A stretch of 64,000 nucleotides of DNA from GWE2-40-63 sp050251815 (GTDB taxonomy: Bacteria; Bacteroidota; Bacteroidia; Bacteroidales; SZUA-534). The number at the start of each line of letters is the position of its first letter. Positions within the stretch are counted from its first letter, which is position 1. The position numbers and the translations under genes were made by a program. This document shows, one piece after another, positions 8,477-17,250 of this stretch. The stretch covers positions 1 to 64,000 of the forward strand of contig JBFWMB010000015.1 in assembly GCA_050251815.1 (NCBI GenBank), in the 5' to 3' direction. The notes under the pieces are model-generated. The model ran no database searches and was not told the origin of the DNA. It saw only the letters and a program-made list of their open reading frames with translations.

Positions 8477-9267
8477 AATGCCCATCCAATTCTAAGTCCC
8501 GCAGTTACAGCCATGGGGAGATCATCATCGCCAGCAATAAAACCATAATTAAGCACATCGTAATTATTTTTACCCATACCGTAACCCAGCCCAAAATAGG
8601 TGTCAACTATAAAAGTATCGTTAAAAACCCATTGTTTTCCAAATTTTAGAGTAAAGGCAAAGGCAAACTCATCTGTGGCAGTTTTGGTGCCGTCAGAATA
8701 CCAGTAATCGTAATTCCTTCTGTCGTATTTCACATATCTAAAAGCCAGTTCCGGAGCAAAATAAGCACCTTTTAAGATGTGTGAATAATGCATCCGTTGC
8801 ATGTAATAATCGGGGGTTCGAATAAATTTATAAGCAAACTTTGTATAAGCTCCTTTCGGGTTAATTTCCTGGTTATCGATACCCAAACCCACAATACCAA
8901 GGGCTATTTCCCACGATTGGCCGGGTTGGTAATTTTGTTCGTACACAATTTCTGTACTTCCCATTAAAGGCGACAAAAAATTTATTTTTAATGCCTTTTT
9001 ATTCTGATTGCTATAGTAAGCTGCATCGTTAAACGTATTCCCTTCAATTTTTATAACCTCACCGGTACTAAATTCAATCCGGTCAATCAGTGCTTTATCA
9101 ATTCCAAAAATAATCTTGGGATTTTTCTCGTAGTAATACTTCACTTCGGCTGAGGCTATTTCGGTAACAATACAAGCTATTTCTTCGCCACTTAACTTTA
9201 CTATTTTATCCTGGCTCATTGCTACAAAAGCAATAAGAATTAAACCTAAGGTTAGAATTTTTTTCAT
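8473..9267 (-). CDS. Exported protein of unknown function, possible outer-membrane barrel
   Basis: This 264-residue protein begins with a Sec signal (hydrophobic core about 5-17, cleavage near MSQ-DK). Next comes a short module, IVKLSGEEIACIVTEI..VKYYY, that also starts two other proteins in this window (33584 and 45078). The rest alternates aromatic and polar residues and ends in aromatic-rich strands (FGLGYGMG, AGLRIGWAF), which fits a small outer-membrane beta-barrel. Nothing catalytic is visible. It is a single-gene unit convergent with the MutS-like remnant. Confidence 0.6.
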   Translation of the reverse strand: MKKILTLGLILIAFVAMSQDKIVKLSGEEIACIVTEIASAEVKYYYEKNPKIIFGIDKALIDRIEFSTGEVIKIEGNTFNDAAYYSNQNKKALKINFLSPLMGSTEIVYEQNYQPGQSWEIALGIVGLGIDNQEINPKGAYTKFAYKFIRTPDYYMQRMHYSHILKGAYFAPELAFRYVKYDRRNYDYWYSDGTKTATDEFAFAFTLKFGKQWVFNDTFIVDTYFGLGYGMGKNNYDVLNYGFIAGDDDLPMAVTAGLRIGWAF

Positions 9268-9412
9268 CTGCGGAGTGTTAATTAATTATGCATTATAGAT
9301 GCAAACTTAAAATTTAGGTTGCTTAGTGAAGCTCATATAATTATAGAGTATAAAGAAAGCTTATTCTGATTAAAAAACAACACATAAAATCTAAAACAAA
9401 TTGCTTCACCAA

Positions 9413-9440
9413 TTGTCAAAGAGAATTATTACTACCTTTG
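9413..9440 (+). promoter_or_regulatory. Possible promoter of the zinc importer operon
   Basis: TACCTTTG at 9433-9440 is an exact TAnnTTTG box. A TTG at 9413-9415 lies 17 bases upstream, slightly shorter than the usual 19. I found no convincing Zur-type palindrome beside it; the AT-only dyad TATAATTATA at 9336-9345 is too simple to weigh. Confidence 0.35.
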
Positions 9441-9541
9441 TTTCTGCTTAAATAAACACAAGGTTTGCAAGAAAAAGCAACATCCAAAAGCCTTATAAAA
9501 CCGGCTTAATAAACTAACTGAAAATTAAAACAATACAACGA

Positions 9542-10462
9542 ATGAAACATCTTTTAAGTGCCATTTTAGCCTTATTTCTACTGGCAGGATTTGGCTGCCA
9601 GCAAAAAACCAAAACCGAACAAAAACCAACTATTACAGTGAGCTTAATTCCTCAAAAGTTTTTTGTAGATCAAATAGCCGGAAATTGGCTCGATGTTAAT
9701 GTAATGATTCCACCGGGAGGCAATCCGCATACCTACGAACCTACACCACTTCAAATGAAAGCTTTATCGAATTCATCGGCTTACCTTTTGATTGGACAAA
9801 TTACTTTTGAAACCGCCTGGATGGATAAACTGGTTTCAGTTAGCCCTAACATGAAAGTTTTTGACACTTCGGAAGGCGTAGCGTTTATTTCAGAAGAAGC
9901 CTGGGAAATGAATGTCGATGAACATGTGCACCACCCTGAAGAATCAGACGGACACGATCACCATCACCACGCGTACAATCCACACATCTGGTTATCGCCA
10001 AATCTGGTAAAAATACAGGCTGATAATATTTTTAAGGCTTTATCAGAATTGTATCCCGATTACAGGGAAATGATGGAACAAAACCTGAATCGCTTTAAAA
10101 TGCGATGCGATTCAGTGCATCAGCAACTTGACAGTCAGTTAAAACAAGCCAACGGCACCAGTTATATTGTTTATCACCCGGTATGGACTTACCTGGCCAA
10201 AGAATATGGTTTGCATCAGGTTTCAATTGAACACAACGGCAAGGAAGCTACCGTTGACAAATTGAAAAACATTATCGACTTTGCTAACGAAAAGAACATT
10301 CGAATAGTTTTTGTACAAAAAGAATTCAGCAATGCGCAGGCAAAAACCATTGCCGAGCAAATAAACGGCAGGGTAGTAAGCATGAATCCGCTCGATTACA
10401 ACTGGTTTAACACCATGAAGGAATTTGGCGAAGCTTTTCAAATGGTTGGGAAACAAGAATAA
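9542..10462 (+). CDS. znuA: Zinc-type ABC transporter substrate-binding lipoprotein (ZnuA-like)
   Basis: High-affinity metal-binding lipoprotein that hands the ion to the ZnuB-like permease. The lipobox ends at Cys19 (AGFGC). Cluster A-1 family marks are GGNPHTYEPTP near 59-69, a His-rich loop near 125-142 (HVHHPE, then HDHHHH) followed by NPHIWLSP, YHPVW near 202, and the C-terminal SMNPLDYNW. The His-rich loop is typical of zinc carriers; manganese carriers usually lack it. It is the first gene of a three-gene operon, with the ATPase gene 80 bp downstream. Confidence 0.88.
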   Translation: MKHLLSAILALFLLAGFGCQQKTKTEQKPTITVSLIPQKFFVDQIAGNWLDVNVMIPPGGNPHTYEPTPLQMKALSNSSAYLLIGQITFETAWMDKLVSVSPNMKVFDTSEGVAFISEEAWEMNVDEHVHHPEESDGHDHHHHAYNPHIWLSPNLVKIQADNIFKALSELYPDYREMMEQNLNRFKMRCDSVHQQLDSQLKQANGTSYIVYHPVWTYLAKEYGLHQVSIEHNGKEATVDKLKNIIDFANEKNIRIVFVQKEFSNAQAKTIAEQINGRVVSMNPLDYNWFNTMKEFGEAFQMVGKQE

Positions 10463-10542
10463 AAGCAAGCAACGTTTTTAAATAGCTATTAAAAACCATT
10501 TTACTACTTGTTTACATTTTAACAAAAAAAGGAAAAGCCACC

Positions 10543-11283
10543 ATGAGCCAAACATTAATCGAAATTAAAAACCTATCAGTTGGATACCAATCGCAAAAAG
10601 TGCTGAACCAGGTAAACCTCTGTATCAACAGCAACGATTTTATTGGTGTAATTGGGCCCAACGGAGGAGGAAAAACTACACTTATTAAAACCATTCTGGG
10701 CTTGATTCCTTATTGGGAAGGAAACATATACTACCATATAAAATCATCGAAGATTGGTTACTTACCTCAATTTAACCCACTCGATAATGAATTTCCGATT
10801 ACGGTTTTCGATGTGGTACTTTCCGGATTAGCAGGAAAAAAAGGTTTGTTCAAGCGCTTTACTGCGGCTGATAAAACCCATGCCGAAAACCTAATGGAAC
10901 AAGCCGGCATTACACATCTTAAAAATAAAGCTATTGGGCGGCTTTCGGGCGGACAGATGCAGCGGGTTTTGCTTTGTCGCGCATTAATGAACCAACCTGA
11001 ACTTTTAATTCTGGATGAGCCCAGCACTTTTGTCGACAATCAGTTTGAGCACGAATTGTTTGAGTGGCTGCGCAAATTAAACGAAACGATTGCCATTTTA
11101 ATGGTTTCGCACGATTTGGGAACTATTTCGAGTCATGTAAAAACTATCGCCTGTGTAAATTCTGAAGTACACTATCACCAATCGAGCAAAATAACTCCCG
11201 AACAACTGGCGCACTACAACTGCCCCATAAAACTTATTACTCATGGTGAAGTACCTCATCAGGTATTGGCTCCACATAAATAA
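10543..11283 (+). CDS. znuC: Metal ABC transporter ATP-binding protein (ZnuC-like)
   Basis: ATPase that drives the importer. It has Walker A GPNGGGKTT (about 38-46), the Q-loop LPQFNPLD, the ABC signature LSGGQMQR, Walker B LLILDEPST and the H-loop VSHDLG, all in order within 246 residues. The ATG at 10543 follows an AAAGGAAA stretch that could serve as a ribosome site. The permease gene begins 6 bp after the stop, so the two are almost certainly translated from one message. Confidence 0.92.
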   Translation: MSQTLIEIKNLSVGYQSQKVLNQVNLCINSNDFIGVIGPNGGGKTTLIKTILGLIPYWEGNIYYHIKSSKIGYLPQFNPLDNEFPITVFDVVLSGLAGKKGLFKRFTAADKTHAENLMEQAGITHLKNKAIGRLSGGQMQRVLLCRALMNQPELLILDEPSTFVDNQFEHELFEWLRKLNETIAILMVSHDLGTISSHVKTIACVNSEVHYHQSSKITPEQLAHYNCPIKLITHGEVPHQVLAPHK

Positions 11284-11289
11284 AAAATT

Positions 11290-12126
11290 ATGAACGCATT
11301 TTTAGAACTGTTTCAATATACTTTTATCAACCATGCGCTTTTAGCAGCCCTACTTTCGAGCATTATTTGCGGAGTACTGGGCACTTACATTGTTAGTAAG
11401 CGTATGGTATTTATCTCTGGTGGAATTACACACGCCTCGTTCGGAGGTATTGGGATGGCTTTTTATTTGGGATTACCACCATTTATGGGAGCCACTATTT
11501 TTGCCTTACTTTCCGCTTTGGGAATTGAATGGATAACCAAAAACGGCAACATTCGAAACGACTCCAGCATTGGAATTCTATGGTCGTTGGGTATGGCTAT
11601 CGGAATTATTTTTGTTTACATTACCCCTGGATTCACCCCAAATTTAATGAGCTATTTATTTGGAAGCATCTTAACTGTAAGCACCATGGAATTATGGATA
11701 ATGGGAACTTTAACAGCAATTACCGTAGCTTTTTTTGTTCTGTTTTTCCGTCCCATTTTATTTTTTGCCTTTGACGACAACTTTGCCAAATCGCAAAAAG
11801 CTCCGGTAAACTTTTTAAATTATACCCTCATTCTTTTAATTGCACTGGGCATAGTTATCAATATAAAAGTAGCCGGAATAATTTTGGTAATGAGCATGCT
11901 TACTTTGCCCCAGAACACAGCAAACCTGTTTTCAAACAACTTTAAACACATTATCATCTATTCCATTCTCATTAGTTTTGTGGGAACCATGACTGGACTG
12001 GCAGGCTCATTCTGGCTTGGAATTCCCTCTGGAGCGTCTATTATTTTTACGCTTTCGGGCATTTTCTTTTTAGCAAAAACTGCTAAAATAATTATTGAAA
12101 AAAATACGCGTAAACAAAACCGTTAA
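11290..12126 (+). CDS. znuB: Metal ABC transporter permease (ZnuB-like)
   Basis: Inner-membrane channel subunit of 278 residues with about eight hydrophobic helices. The family loop VSKRMVFISGGITHASFGGIG near 33-53 contacts the ATPase. The assignment to zinc rests on the His-rich carrier upstream; the permease alone could belong to a manganese or iron system. It is the last gene of the operon, followed by a weak hairpin at 12119-12144. Confidence 0.9.
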   Translation: MNAFLELFQYTFINHALLAALLSSIICGVLGTYIVSKRMVFISGGITHASFGGIGMAFYLGLPPFMGATIFALLSALGIEWITKNGNIRNDSSIGILWSLGMAIGIIFVYITPGFTPNLMSYLFGSILTVSTMELWIMGTLTAITVAFFVLFFRPILFFAFDDNFAKSQKAPVNFLNYTLILLIALGIVINIKVAGIILVMSMLTLPQNTANLFSNNFKHIIIYSILISFVGTMTGLAGSFWLGIPSGASIIFTLSGIFFLAKTAKIIIEKNTRKQNR

Positions 12127-12158
12127 AAGCCTGTTATTAACGGTGAACAACAATTTTT
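12119..12158 (+). terminator. Weak hairpin after the zinc importer operon
   Basis: ACCGTTAA (12119-12126) pairs perfectly with TTAACGGT (12137-12144) across a 10-base loop, and a T-rich stretch follows at 12153-12158. The stem includes the stop codon of the permease gene. Its low GC content makes termination uncertain. Confidence 0.4.
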
Positions 12159-12165
12159 AATTAAT

Positions 12166-12185
12166 AAGCTTAAGCTTTAAAGCTT
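12166..12185. promoter_or_regulatory. Overlapping palindromes upstream of lpdA
   Basis: AAGCTTAAGCTT (12166-12177) and AAGCTTTAAAGCTT (12172-12185) are both perfect palindromes and share six bases. They stand 23 bp before the lpdA start codon, where an operator or a leader hairpin would lie. Confidence 0.35.
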
Positions 12186-12208
12186 GAAGCAATAAAATAA
12201 TTTACCTT

Positions 12209-13600
12209 ATGGACTTTGATGTTTTAGTTATAGGAAGTGGCCCCGGTGGATACGTGGCGGCCATTCGGGCATCGCAACTGGGTTTGAAAACCGCTATTGT
12301 GGAAAAAGCTGAAGTGGGTGGAATTTGTCTAAACTGGGGATGCATTCCCACCAAAAGCCTTTTAAAAAGCGCACAGGTTTTCGATTACACCAAACATGCT
12401 GCCGATTATGGTGTGTCGCTAAGCAGTGAACCCAAAGCCGATTTTACCAAAATGGTAGAACGCAGTCGTAACGTTGCAAATGGAATGAGTAACGGCGTTC
12501 AATTTCTTTTAAAAAAGAATAAAATTGAAGTAATAAACGGTTTCGGAAAACTCACCGCTAAAAACACGGTTGAAGTTACCGATACTGAGGGCAAAAAAAA
12601 GAAAGTAACCGCTAAACACATAATTCTGGCTACCGGAGCCCGCTCTAAAGAACTGCCCAACCTTCCGCAAGACGGGAAAAAAATTATTGGTTACCGCAAA
12701 GCCTTAACCCTTGAAAAGCAACCAGAGAGCATGATTGTGGTTGGTTCAGGAGCTATTGGCAGCGAGTTTGCCTATTTTTATGCCACCATTGGAACCCAGG
12801 TTACCCTCGTTGAGTTTTTACCAAATGTAGTTCCGAACGAAGACGAAGAAGTTTCAAAACAATTGGAACGCTCGTTTAAAAAAGCCGGCATAAAAGTAAT
12901 GACCAATGCATCGGTTGAAAAAGTGGATACTTCAGGCAAAAAATGCAAGGTTACCATCAAAACCAAAAAAGGCGAAGAACAACACGAAGCCGACGTGGTA
13001 CTTTCTGCTGTGGGTATTACTCCAAATATCGAAGGCATTGGAATTGAAGAAATGGGCATTACACTGGAAAAAGGAAAAGTAAAAGTTGATGATTTTTACC
13101 GCACAAATATCGAAGGCGTTTATGCCATCGGTGATATTGTACACGGACCTGCGCTGGCTCACGTGGCATCGGCCGAAGGAATTGCTTGTGTTGAAAAAAT
13201 TGCCGGACTCGATGTTCATCCAGTAGATTATTCCAATATTCCCGGATGTACCTACACCATTCCAGAAGTTGCCTCGGTAGGAATGACCGAAAAAGCTGCC
13301 AAAGAAGCAGGTTACCAGATAAAAGTGGGTAAATTTCCGTTTACTGCATCGGGCAAAGCAAGTGCTGCCGGAGCAAAAGAAGGTTTTGCCAAACTTATTT
13401 TTGACGAAAAATACGGTGAATTATTGGGTGCCCATTTAATTGGTGCCAACGTTACCGAAATGATTGCTGAGCTGGTTGTTGCTAAAAAACTGGAAACTAC
13501 GGGTCATGAACTAATAAAAGCTATTCATCCGCACCCAACCATGAGCGAAGCTATTATGGAAGCTGCAGCTGCAGCTTACGACGAAGTAATTCATATTTAA
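12209..13600 (+). CDS. lpdA: Dihydrolipoyl dehydrogenase (E3)
   Basis: FAD enzyme that reoxidises dihydrolipoamide in 2-oxoacid dehydrogenase complexes and in the glycine cleavage system, whose P-protein (gcvP) lies at 30459-33323. The sequence shows GSGPGGYVAAIRA near 7-19, the redox-active disulfide GGICLNWGCIPTKS near 36-49, the NAD-binding GSGAIGSEFAY near 174-184, the FAD motif YAIGDIV and the catalytic HPHPTMSE near 443-450. The length of 463 residues is standard. It is transcribed alone, between a palindrome cluster and a strong terminator. Confidence 0.95.
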   Translation: MDFDVLVIGSGPGGYVAAIRASQLGLKTAIVEKAEVGGICLNWGCIPTKSLLKSAQVFDYTKHAADYGVSLSSEPKADFTKMVERSRNVANGMSNGVQFLLKKNKIEVINGFGKLTAKNTVEVTDTEGKKKKVTAKHIILATGARSKELPNLPQDGKKIIGYRKALTLEKQPESMIVVGSGAIGSEFAYFYATIGTQVTLVEFLPNVVPNEDEEVSKQLERSFKKAGIKVMTNASVEKVDTSGKKCKVTIKTKKGEEQHEADVVLSAVGITPNIEGIGIEEMGITLEKGKVKVDDFYRTNIEGVYAIGDIVHGPALAHVASAEGIACVEKIAGLDVHPVDYSNIPGCTYTIPEVASVGMTEKAAKEAGYQIKVGKFPFTASGKASAAGAKEGFAKLIFDEKYGELLGAHLIGANVTEMIAELVVAKKLETTGHELIKAIHPHPTMSEAIMEAAAAAYDEVIHI

Positions 13601-13617
13601 GAAACGATTACCTGAAC

Positions 13618-13656
13618 AAATCCCGGAATTTGTTTTTTCCGGGATTTGTTTTTTCC
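13618..13656 (+). terminator. Terminator of lpdA
   Basis: A perfect 11-bp stem, AAATCCCGGAA (13618-13628) with TTCCGGGATTT (13637-13647), is followed by GTTTTTT. Confidence 0.85.
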
Positions 13657-13801
13657 CCTTTTTTTTATTTACATCAATGGCAAAGCTGTTGAACATCATC
13701 GCTAAAATAACCTATTGTTTTATGTAGATTTTTGCATATTACCAATTTAGTTAGTTATTTTGGTTGTCATTAAAATTTAATTTATCAATACATTATTTCG
13801 T

Positions 13802-14521
13802 ATGAAAAACCTCATTCACTTATTAATAATTGCAGCGGTTATTCTGTTTGCAAGCTGCAAAGGTCCGGTTAAAAACACTGCAGAAAACGAGTCGGAAAAA
13901 ACTCCAGGAATACACAAAGTTATGGTAGCCGAAGTAGTTCAGGCCAACGCCTACACTTACCTTAGTGTTGACGAAGAAGGCGATGTTTACTGGATTGCCG
14001 TTCCAAAAATTGAAGCTTTTATGGGCGAAACGTATTATTTTAGTGAAGCCATGGAGATGAAAAACTTTAAAAGCAAGGATTTGGACCGGGTATTTGAATC
14101 GGTGCTGTTTGTTCAGAATTTAAGTAAAGAACCCATTGAAGCAAGCCAAGACATACCTGCTCATGCCACACAAATTCCGGGAGCTCCTGTTCTTGACAAA
14201 AAAGAAGTGCATGTTCATGTAGCCGAAGGTTCCATTACGCTGAAAGAGTTATTCGACAATAAGAAAAAATACGAAGGCCAGAAAGTAACCGTAAGTGGTG
14301 AAATTGTTAAAGTAAACTATGGTATCATGGAAAAAAACTGGTTTCACCTTCAGGATGGTACCGAAAGCAACGGAAATTATGATTTGACCATTACTTCGCT
14401 TGAAGAAGGTGTTGAGATTAGCCAAACTCACACTTTTGAAGGAACGCTGGTTTTAGATAAAGATTTTGGATACGGTTATTCCTACGAAGTTCTTTTGGAA
14501 GAAGCTGTTATTAAAAAATAA
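13802..14521 (+). CDS. Lipoprotein with a C-terminal OB-fold-like domain
   Basis: Exported 239-residue lipoprotein of unknown function; the lipobox gives Cys19 (LFASC). Residues about 35-110 form one unit (VMVAEVVQANAYTYLSV, then a VYWIAVP strand). Residues about 140-239 resemble the OB-fold domain of bacterial exported proteins (TLKELFDNKKKYEGQKVTVSGE, NWFHLQDG, HTFEGTLVLDKDFGYGY). OB-folds there usually bind small ligands or nucleic acid, but no specific ligand can be inferred. It is a single gene with its own terminator at 14540-14570. Confidence 0.7.
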   Translation: MKNLIHLLIIAAVILFASCKGPVKNTAENESEKTPGIHKVMVAEVVQANAYTYLSVDEEGDVYWIAVPKIEAFMGETYYFSEAMEMKNFKSKDLDRVFESVLFVQNLSKEPIEASQDIPAHATQIPGAPVLDKKEVHVHVAEGSITLKELFDNKKKYEGQKVTVSGEIVKVNYGIMEKNWFHLQDGTESNGNYDLTITSLEEGVEISQTHTFEGTLVLDKDFGYGYSYEVLLEEAVIKK

Positions 14522-14539
14522 GCAAAAACATATTTCATA

Positions 14540-14570
14540 AAAACCTTGTCGTTAAGGCAGGGTTTTTTTA
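14540..14570 (+). terminator. Terminator between convergent genes
   Basis: An 11-bp stem (14540-14550 with 14556-14566, two G-U pairs) has a five-base loop and ends in seven T. It follows the OB-fold lipoprotein gene and faces the end of the next leftward gene. Confidence 0.75.
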
Positions 14571-14581
14571 TGCCTGAAACC

Positions 14582-14950
14582 TTATATCGATTTAAAATAC
14601 CTTCGGGTTAAAACCTTTCGCAATTCGCGCTCAATTACCTGATGGGCAATTACCTCAACCAACGATAATTCAGGTGCTTCATCCTGGGTTTTTTGTAAGG
14701 ATTTATTGCTGATATCAACCTGATACAAAATGGCATAAAGTCTTCCGGAATCTCGAATCATTAATTCATCGATCTGATAAACCAACTGCTGATGCATTTC
14801 GTGATAAGCATTTGAGATGTCTCCAGAAAAGGTAATCTCCAAACCAAACATGCCAAAATCTTTCATTATCTGTTGAATGGTTTCTAAAATTACCGCTTCT
14901 CCATCAAGGAATTGAGGTGTGTTCTGAAAATGTAAATCCGGTAAATTCAT
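14582..14950 (-). CDS. Conserved-looking hypothetical protein, 122 aa
   Basis: Small soluble protein with no signal peptide and no motif I recognise. Its pattern (FLDGEAVILETIQQIMKDFG, then AYHEMHQQLVYQIDELM, then LVEVIAHQVIERELRKVLTRR) suggests an alpha-helical domain with a short central beta segment (GRLYAILYQVDIS). It stands alone and is divergent from the TPR-like gene at 15067. Codon use matches its neighbours, so I take it as real. Confidence 0.6.
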   Translation of the reverse strand: MNLPDLHFQNTPQFLDGEAVILETIQQIMKDFGMFGLEITFSGDISNAYHEMHQQLVYQIDELMIRDSGRLYAILYQVDISNKSLQKTQDEAPELSLVEVIAHQVIERELRKVLTRRYFKSI

Positions 14951-15066
14951 AGCCTAAATGTACAACAAATCGAAAATTATCAAACCTATAGCATCAGTAA
15001 TAATTTTTTAGTTGGTTCACAAAACCAAAAAGGAAGCAAAACTGTTTGACTAATAAATTGAAACGA

Positions 15067-15789
15067 ATGAAATTTAAAACCATCGCATTATTTCTGTTAA
15101 GCTTTATTATTATTTTTCAAAAACCGGGGTTCAGTTCTGAGACAGAAAAGTTTTACCAGCTATATATAAAAGGTGATATGAAAACGTGGGCTTCATTGCT
15201 GGATGAGCTCACAATTCAATACGAGCAAACAAAAAACTTAGTACTGCTTGAAGAACTTGTGTTGGCAACTTACGGACTTGTAGGTTATTATTTGGGAAAT
15301 GAACAAAATGAATTGGCTGCAAAAAATCTGCAAAGTGGAACCTACTACCTTAATTTACTTGTCGGAAGCAAACCTAACAACCAAACTTACCAGGCATTAA
15401 AAGGCGCATTTATAGGTTTTGAATTGGGACTGAACCCTTGGAAAGCTCCATTTATTGGACCCGAAAGCCAAACAATAATAAACAATGCAATCAAAAAAGC
15501 ACCCAATAATCCACAAACTAATTTTGAATATGCCAACCTGCTGTTTTGGTCGCCCAAATGGGTTGGTGGAGACAAACAAAAAGCCCTGATATATTATAAA
15601 AAAACCATTGATTTGTTAGAGCAAAAACAAAAAACCCGCCAATGGTATTATCTATGGGCATACACAGCTTATGCCAATGCTTTAAAAACCCTGGGGCATT
15701 ACAATGAGTCACAAAGAGTATATCAGCAAATAGCTGCTATTGAACCCGAATACCAATGGATTAAAGAAGAATTACTGAAAATAAACTAA
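15067..15789 (+). CDS. Exported TPR-like protein
   Basis: A 240-residue protein with a Sec signal (hydrophobic core about 4-17) and helical repeats of TPR type: AKNLQSGTYYLNLLV, NPQTNFEYANLLFW, KALIYYKKTIDLLEQ and YAYANALKTLGHYNESQRVYQQI. The ATG at 15067 is preferred because it opens directly onto the signal sequence; an in-frame TTG 21 bp upstream is unlikely. It probably acts as a periplasmic scaffold, and the partner is unknown. It converges on the FAH-family gene with a gap of 7 bp. Confidence 0.6.
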   Translation: MKFKTIALFLLSFIIIFQKPGFSSETEKFYQLYIKGDMKTWASLLDELTIQYEQTKNLVLLEELVLATYGLVGYYLGNEQNELAAKNLQSGTYYLNLLVGSKPNNQTYQALKGAFIGFELGLNPWKAPFIGPESQTIINNAIKKAPNNPQTNFEYANLLFWSPKWVGGDKQKALIYYKKTIDLLEQKQKTRQWYYLWAYTAYANALKTLGHYNESQRVYQQIAAIEPEYQWIKEELLKIN

Positions 15790-15796
15790 ACCAATT

Positions 15797-16408
15797 CTAG
15801 CGTACCGGTACTTTAAGTAGTTCTTTACCTTCAATTTTTGCTACCAGCGTATCCCCAATTTTAACCGGCCCAACTCCTGCTGGTGTTCCGGTAAATATTA
15901 GATCGCCAATCTTTAAAGTGAAAAATTTTGACACATGGGCAATTATGGCATCAAAAGAATTAATCATCATGCCTGAGTTGCCCTGTTGAACCAATTCACC
16001 ATTCTTCTCTAAAGTAAACGAAATATTATTAACCGGTGGAAGTTGTTCCTTGGCTACGAATTTCCCCAAAGGTGCAGCACCGTCAAAACACTTGGCTTTT
16101 TCCCAGGGTAAGCCTTTGCTTTTAAGCTGTTGTTGCAGATCGCGCGCCGTAAAATCAATGCCAATTCCAATTTCATTATAATAGCGATGCGCAAATTTTT
16201 CTTCAATATTTTTTCCCAGCTTATTAATCTTTAATACCAATTCCACTTCATAATGTATGTCGGTCGAGAAATCTGGATAAAAGAAAGGCTGGTTTTTATG
16301 TATCAGTGCTGTTTCGGGCATTAAAAAAATAACCGGCTCGTCGGGAATGGGATTATTCAATTCTTTGGCATGCTCCACATAGTTTCGGCCAATGGCAAGT
16401 ATCTTCAT
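15797..16408 (-). CDS. Fumarylacetoacetate hydrolase (FAH) family protein
   Basis: Cytosolic 203-residue enzyme of the FAH superfamily, whose members hydrolyse, decarboxylate or isomerise 2-oxo acids with a divalent metal. The fold's marks are GRNYVEHAKEL near 7-17, the metal ligands in HYEVELVL near 53-60, GIGIDFTARDLQ near 78-89 and FTGTPAGVGPVKIGD near 171-185. The short single-domain form resembles oxaloacetate decarboxylase/acylpyruvase types (YcgM-like), but the substrate cannot be fixed. It lies 11 bp downstream of the exonuclease gene, so the two are probably one operon. Confidence 0.82.
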   Translation of the reverse strand: MKILAIGRNYVEHAKELNNPIPDEPVIFLMPETALIHKNQPFFYPDFSTDIHYEVELVLKINKLGKNIEEKFAHRYYNEIGIGIDFTARDLQQQLKSKGLPWEKAKCFDGAAPLGKFVAKEQLPPVNNISFTLEKNGELVQQGNSGMMINSFDAIIAHVSKFFTLKIGDLIFTGTPAGVGPVKIGDTLVAKIEGKELLKVPVR

Positions 16409-16419
16409 AAATTCACTAT

Positions 16420-17226
16420 TTATTTTTGCATTCCTCGCAGTTTAATCTGCGTTAAAATCTTTTTTGTGTATAAAGGGAATTCGCTGCTAAGCATCCATCC
16501 GTAGTAGCCGGGGTCCTTCTCAAAAACCTGGGTTACAGGAACCCCTTTGTATTTTCCAAAGTTAAAAACTTCAACTCCCTTTTCGTTGTAAATAATACGT
16601 CCGGCGAAATCAACATTCAGATTGTGAGAGGAGAATTCAGCCAGTGCTTCAATATCATTAACAATGGGTTTGCTTAGTTTTCCATTGTTATCTTCAAAGT
16701 CGGTATCCTGATACATGTCAAGTTGTGACTTAAGCACTTCGTAAGTAGCTTTGGTATCGGCGGCAGCTCCGTGAGCTCCTTCGAGTTCTTTTCCACAATA
16801 AAATTTATAGGCTGCCGACAAAGTTCGGCGCTCCATTTTATGGAAGATAACCTGCACATCGATAAAACGTCGCTTCATAAAATCGAAATCAACATCGGCC
16901 CGCAAAAATTCTTCGGCCAACAAGGGAATATCAAACTTATTGGAATTAAAACCTCCTATATCGGAGCCCTCAAGCACTTTCGAAAAAGTTTTAGCAAACT
17001 CTTTAAAAGTTGGTTTATCTTTTACATCGTCGTCACTTATACCATGAACGGCTGTCGATTCAGGAGGAATAGGCATTTCGGGATTAATTCGCTGGGTTTT
17101 CTCCTCTTCTTTTCCGTCAGGAAAAATCTTCAGGTAGGCTATTTCAACAATTCTATCGGTAACTACGTTGATGCCTGTTGTTTCCAGATCGAAAAATACG
17201 ATAGGGCGTTTTAAATTTAATTGCAT
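16420..17226 (-). CDS. DnaQ-like 3'-5' exonuclease with a C-terminal DUF3820-like domain
   Basis: DEDD-family exonuclease with Exo I FFDLETTG (about 11-18), the HGISDDDV segment (about 60-67), Exo II GFNSNKFDIPLL (about 93-104) and Exo III GAHGAAADTKATYEV (about 149-163), the DEDDh form. Residues about 220-262 (FNFGKYKGVPVTQVFEKDPG, then YYGWML) match the small domain found at the end of ExoX-type enzymes. At 268 residues it could be a polymerase III proofreading subunit or a repair/RNA-trimming exonuclease; the extra domain favours the second. It is the first gene of a pair with the FAH-family enzyme. Confidence 0.82.
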   Translation of the reverse strand: MQLNLKRPIVFFDLETTGINVVTDRIVEIAYLKIFPDGKEEEKTQRINPEMPIPPESTAVHGISDDDVKDKPTFKEFAKTFSKVLEGSDIGGFNSNKFDIPLLAEEFLRADVDFDFMKRRFIDVQVIFHKMERRTLSAAYKFYCGKELEGAHGAAADTKATYEVLKSQLDMYQDTDFEDNNGKLSKPIVNDIEALAEFSSHNLNVDFAGRIIYNEKGVEVFNFGKYKGVPVTQVFEKDPGYYGWMLSSEFPLYTKKILTQIKLRGMQK

Positions 17227-17250
17227 TTTACTTTTTTCAGATTGTATTAT

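Noticed and set aside
9336..9345. Zur box TATAATTATA before the zinc importer
   Set aside because: The dyad is AT-only and short, expected by chance in this composition, and lies far from the predicted promoter.
16771..17214. A 147-codon frame antisense to the DnaQ-like exonuclease
   Set aside because: All exonuclease motifs lie on the opposite strand here, so the frame is incidental.
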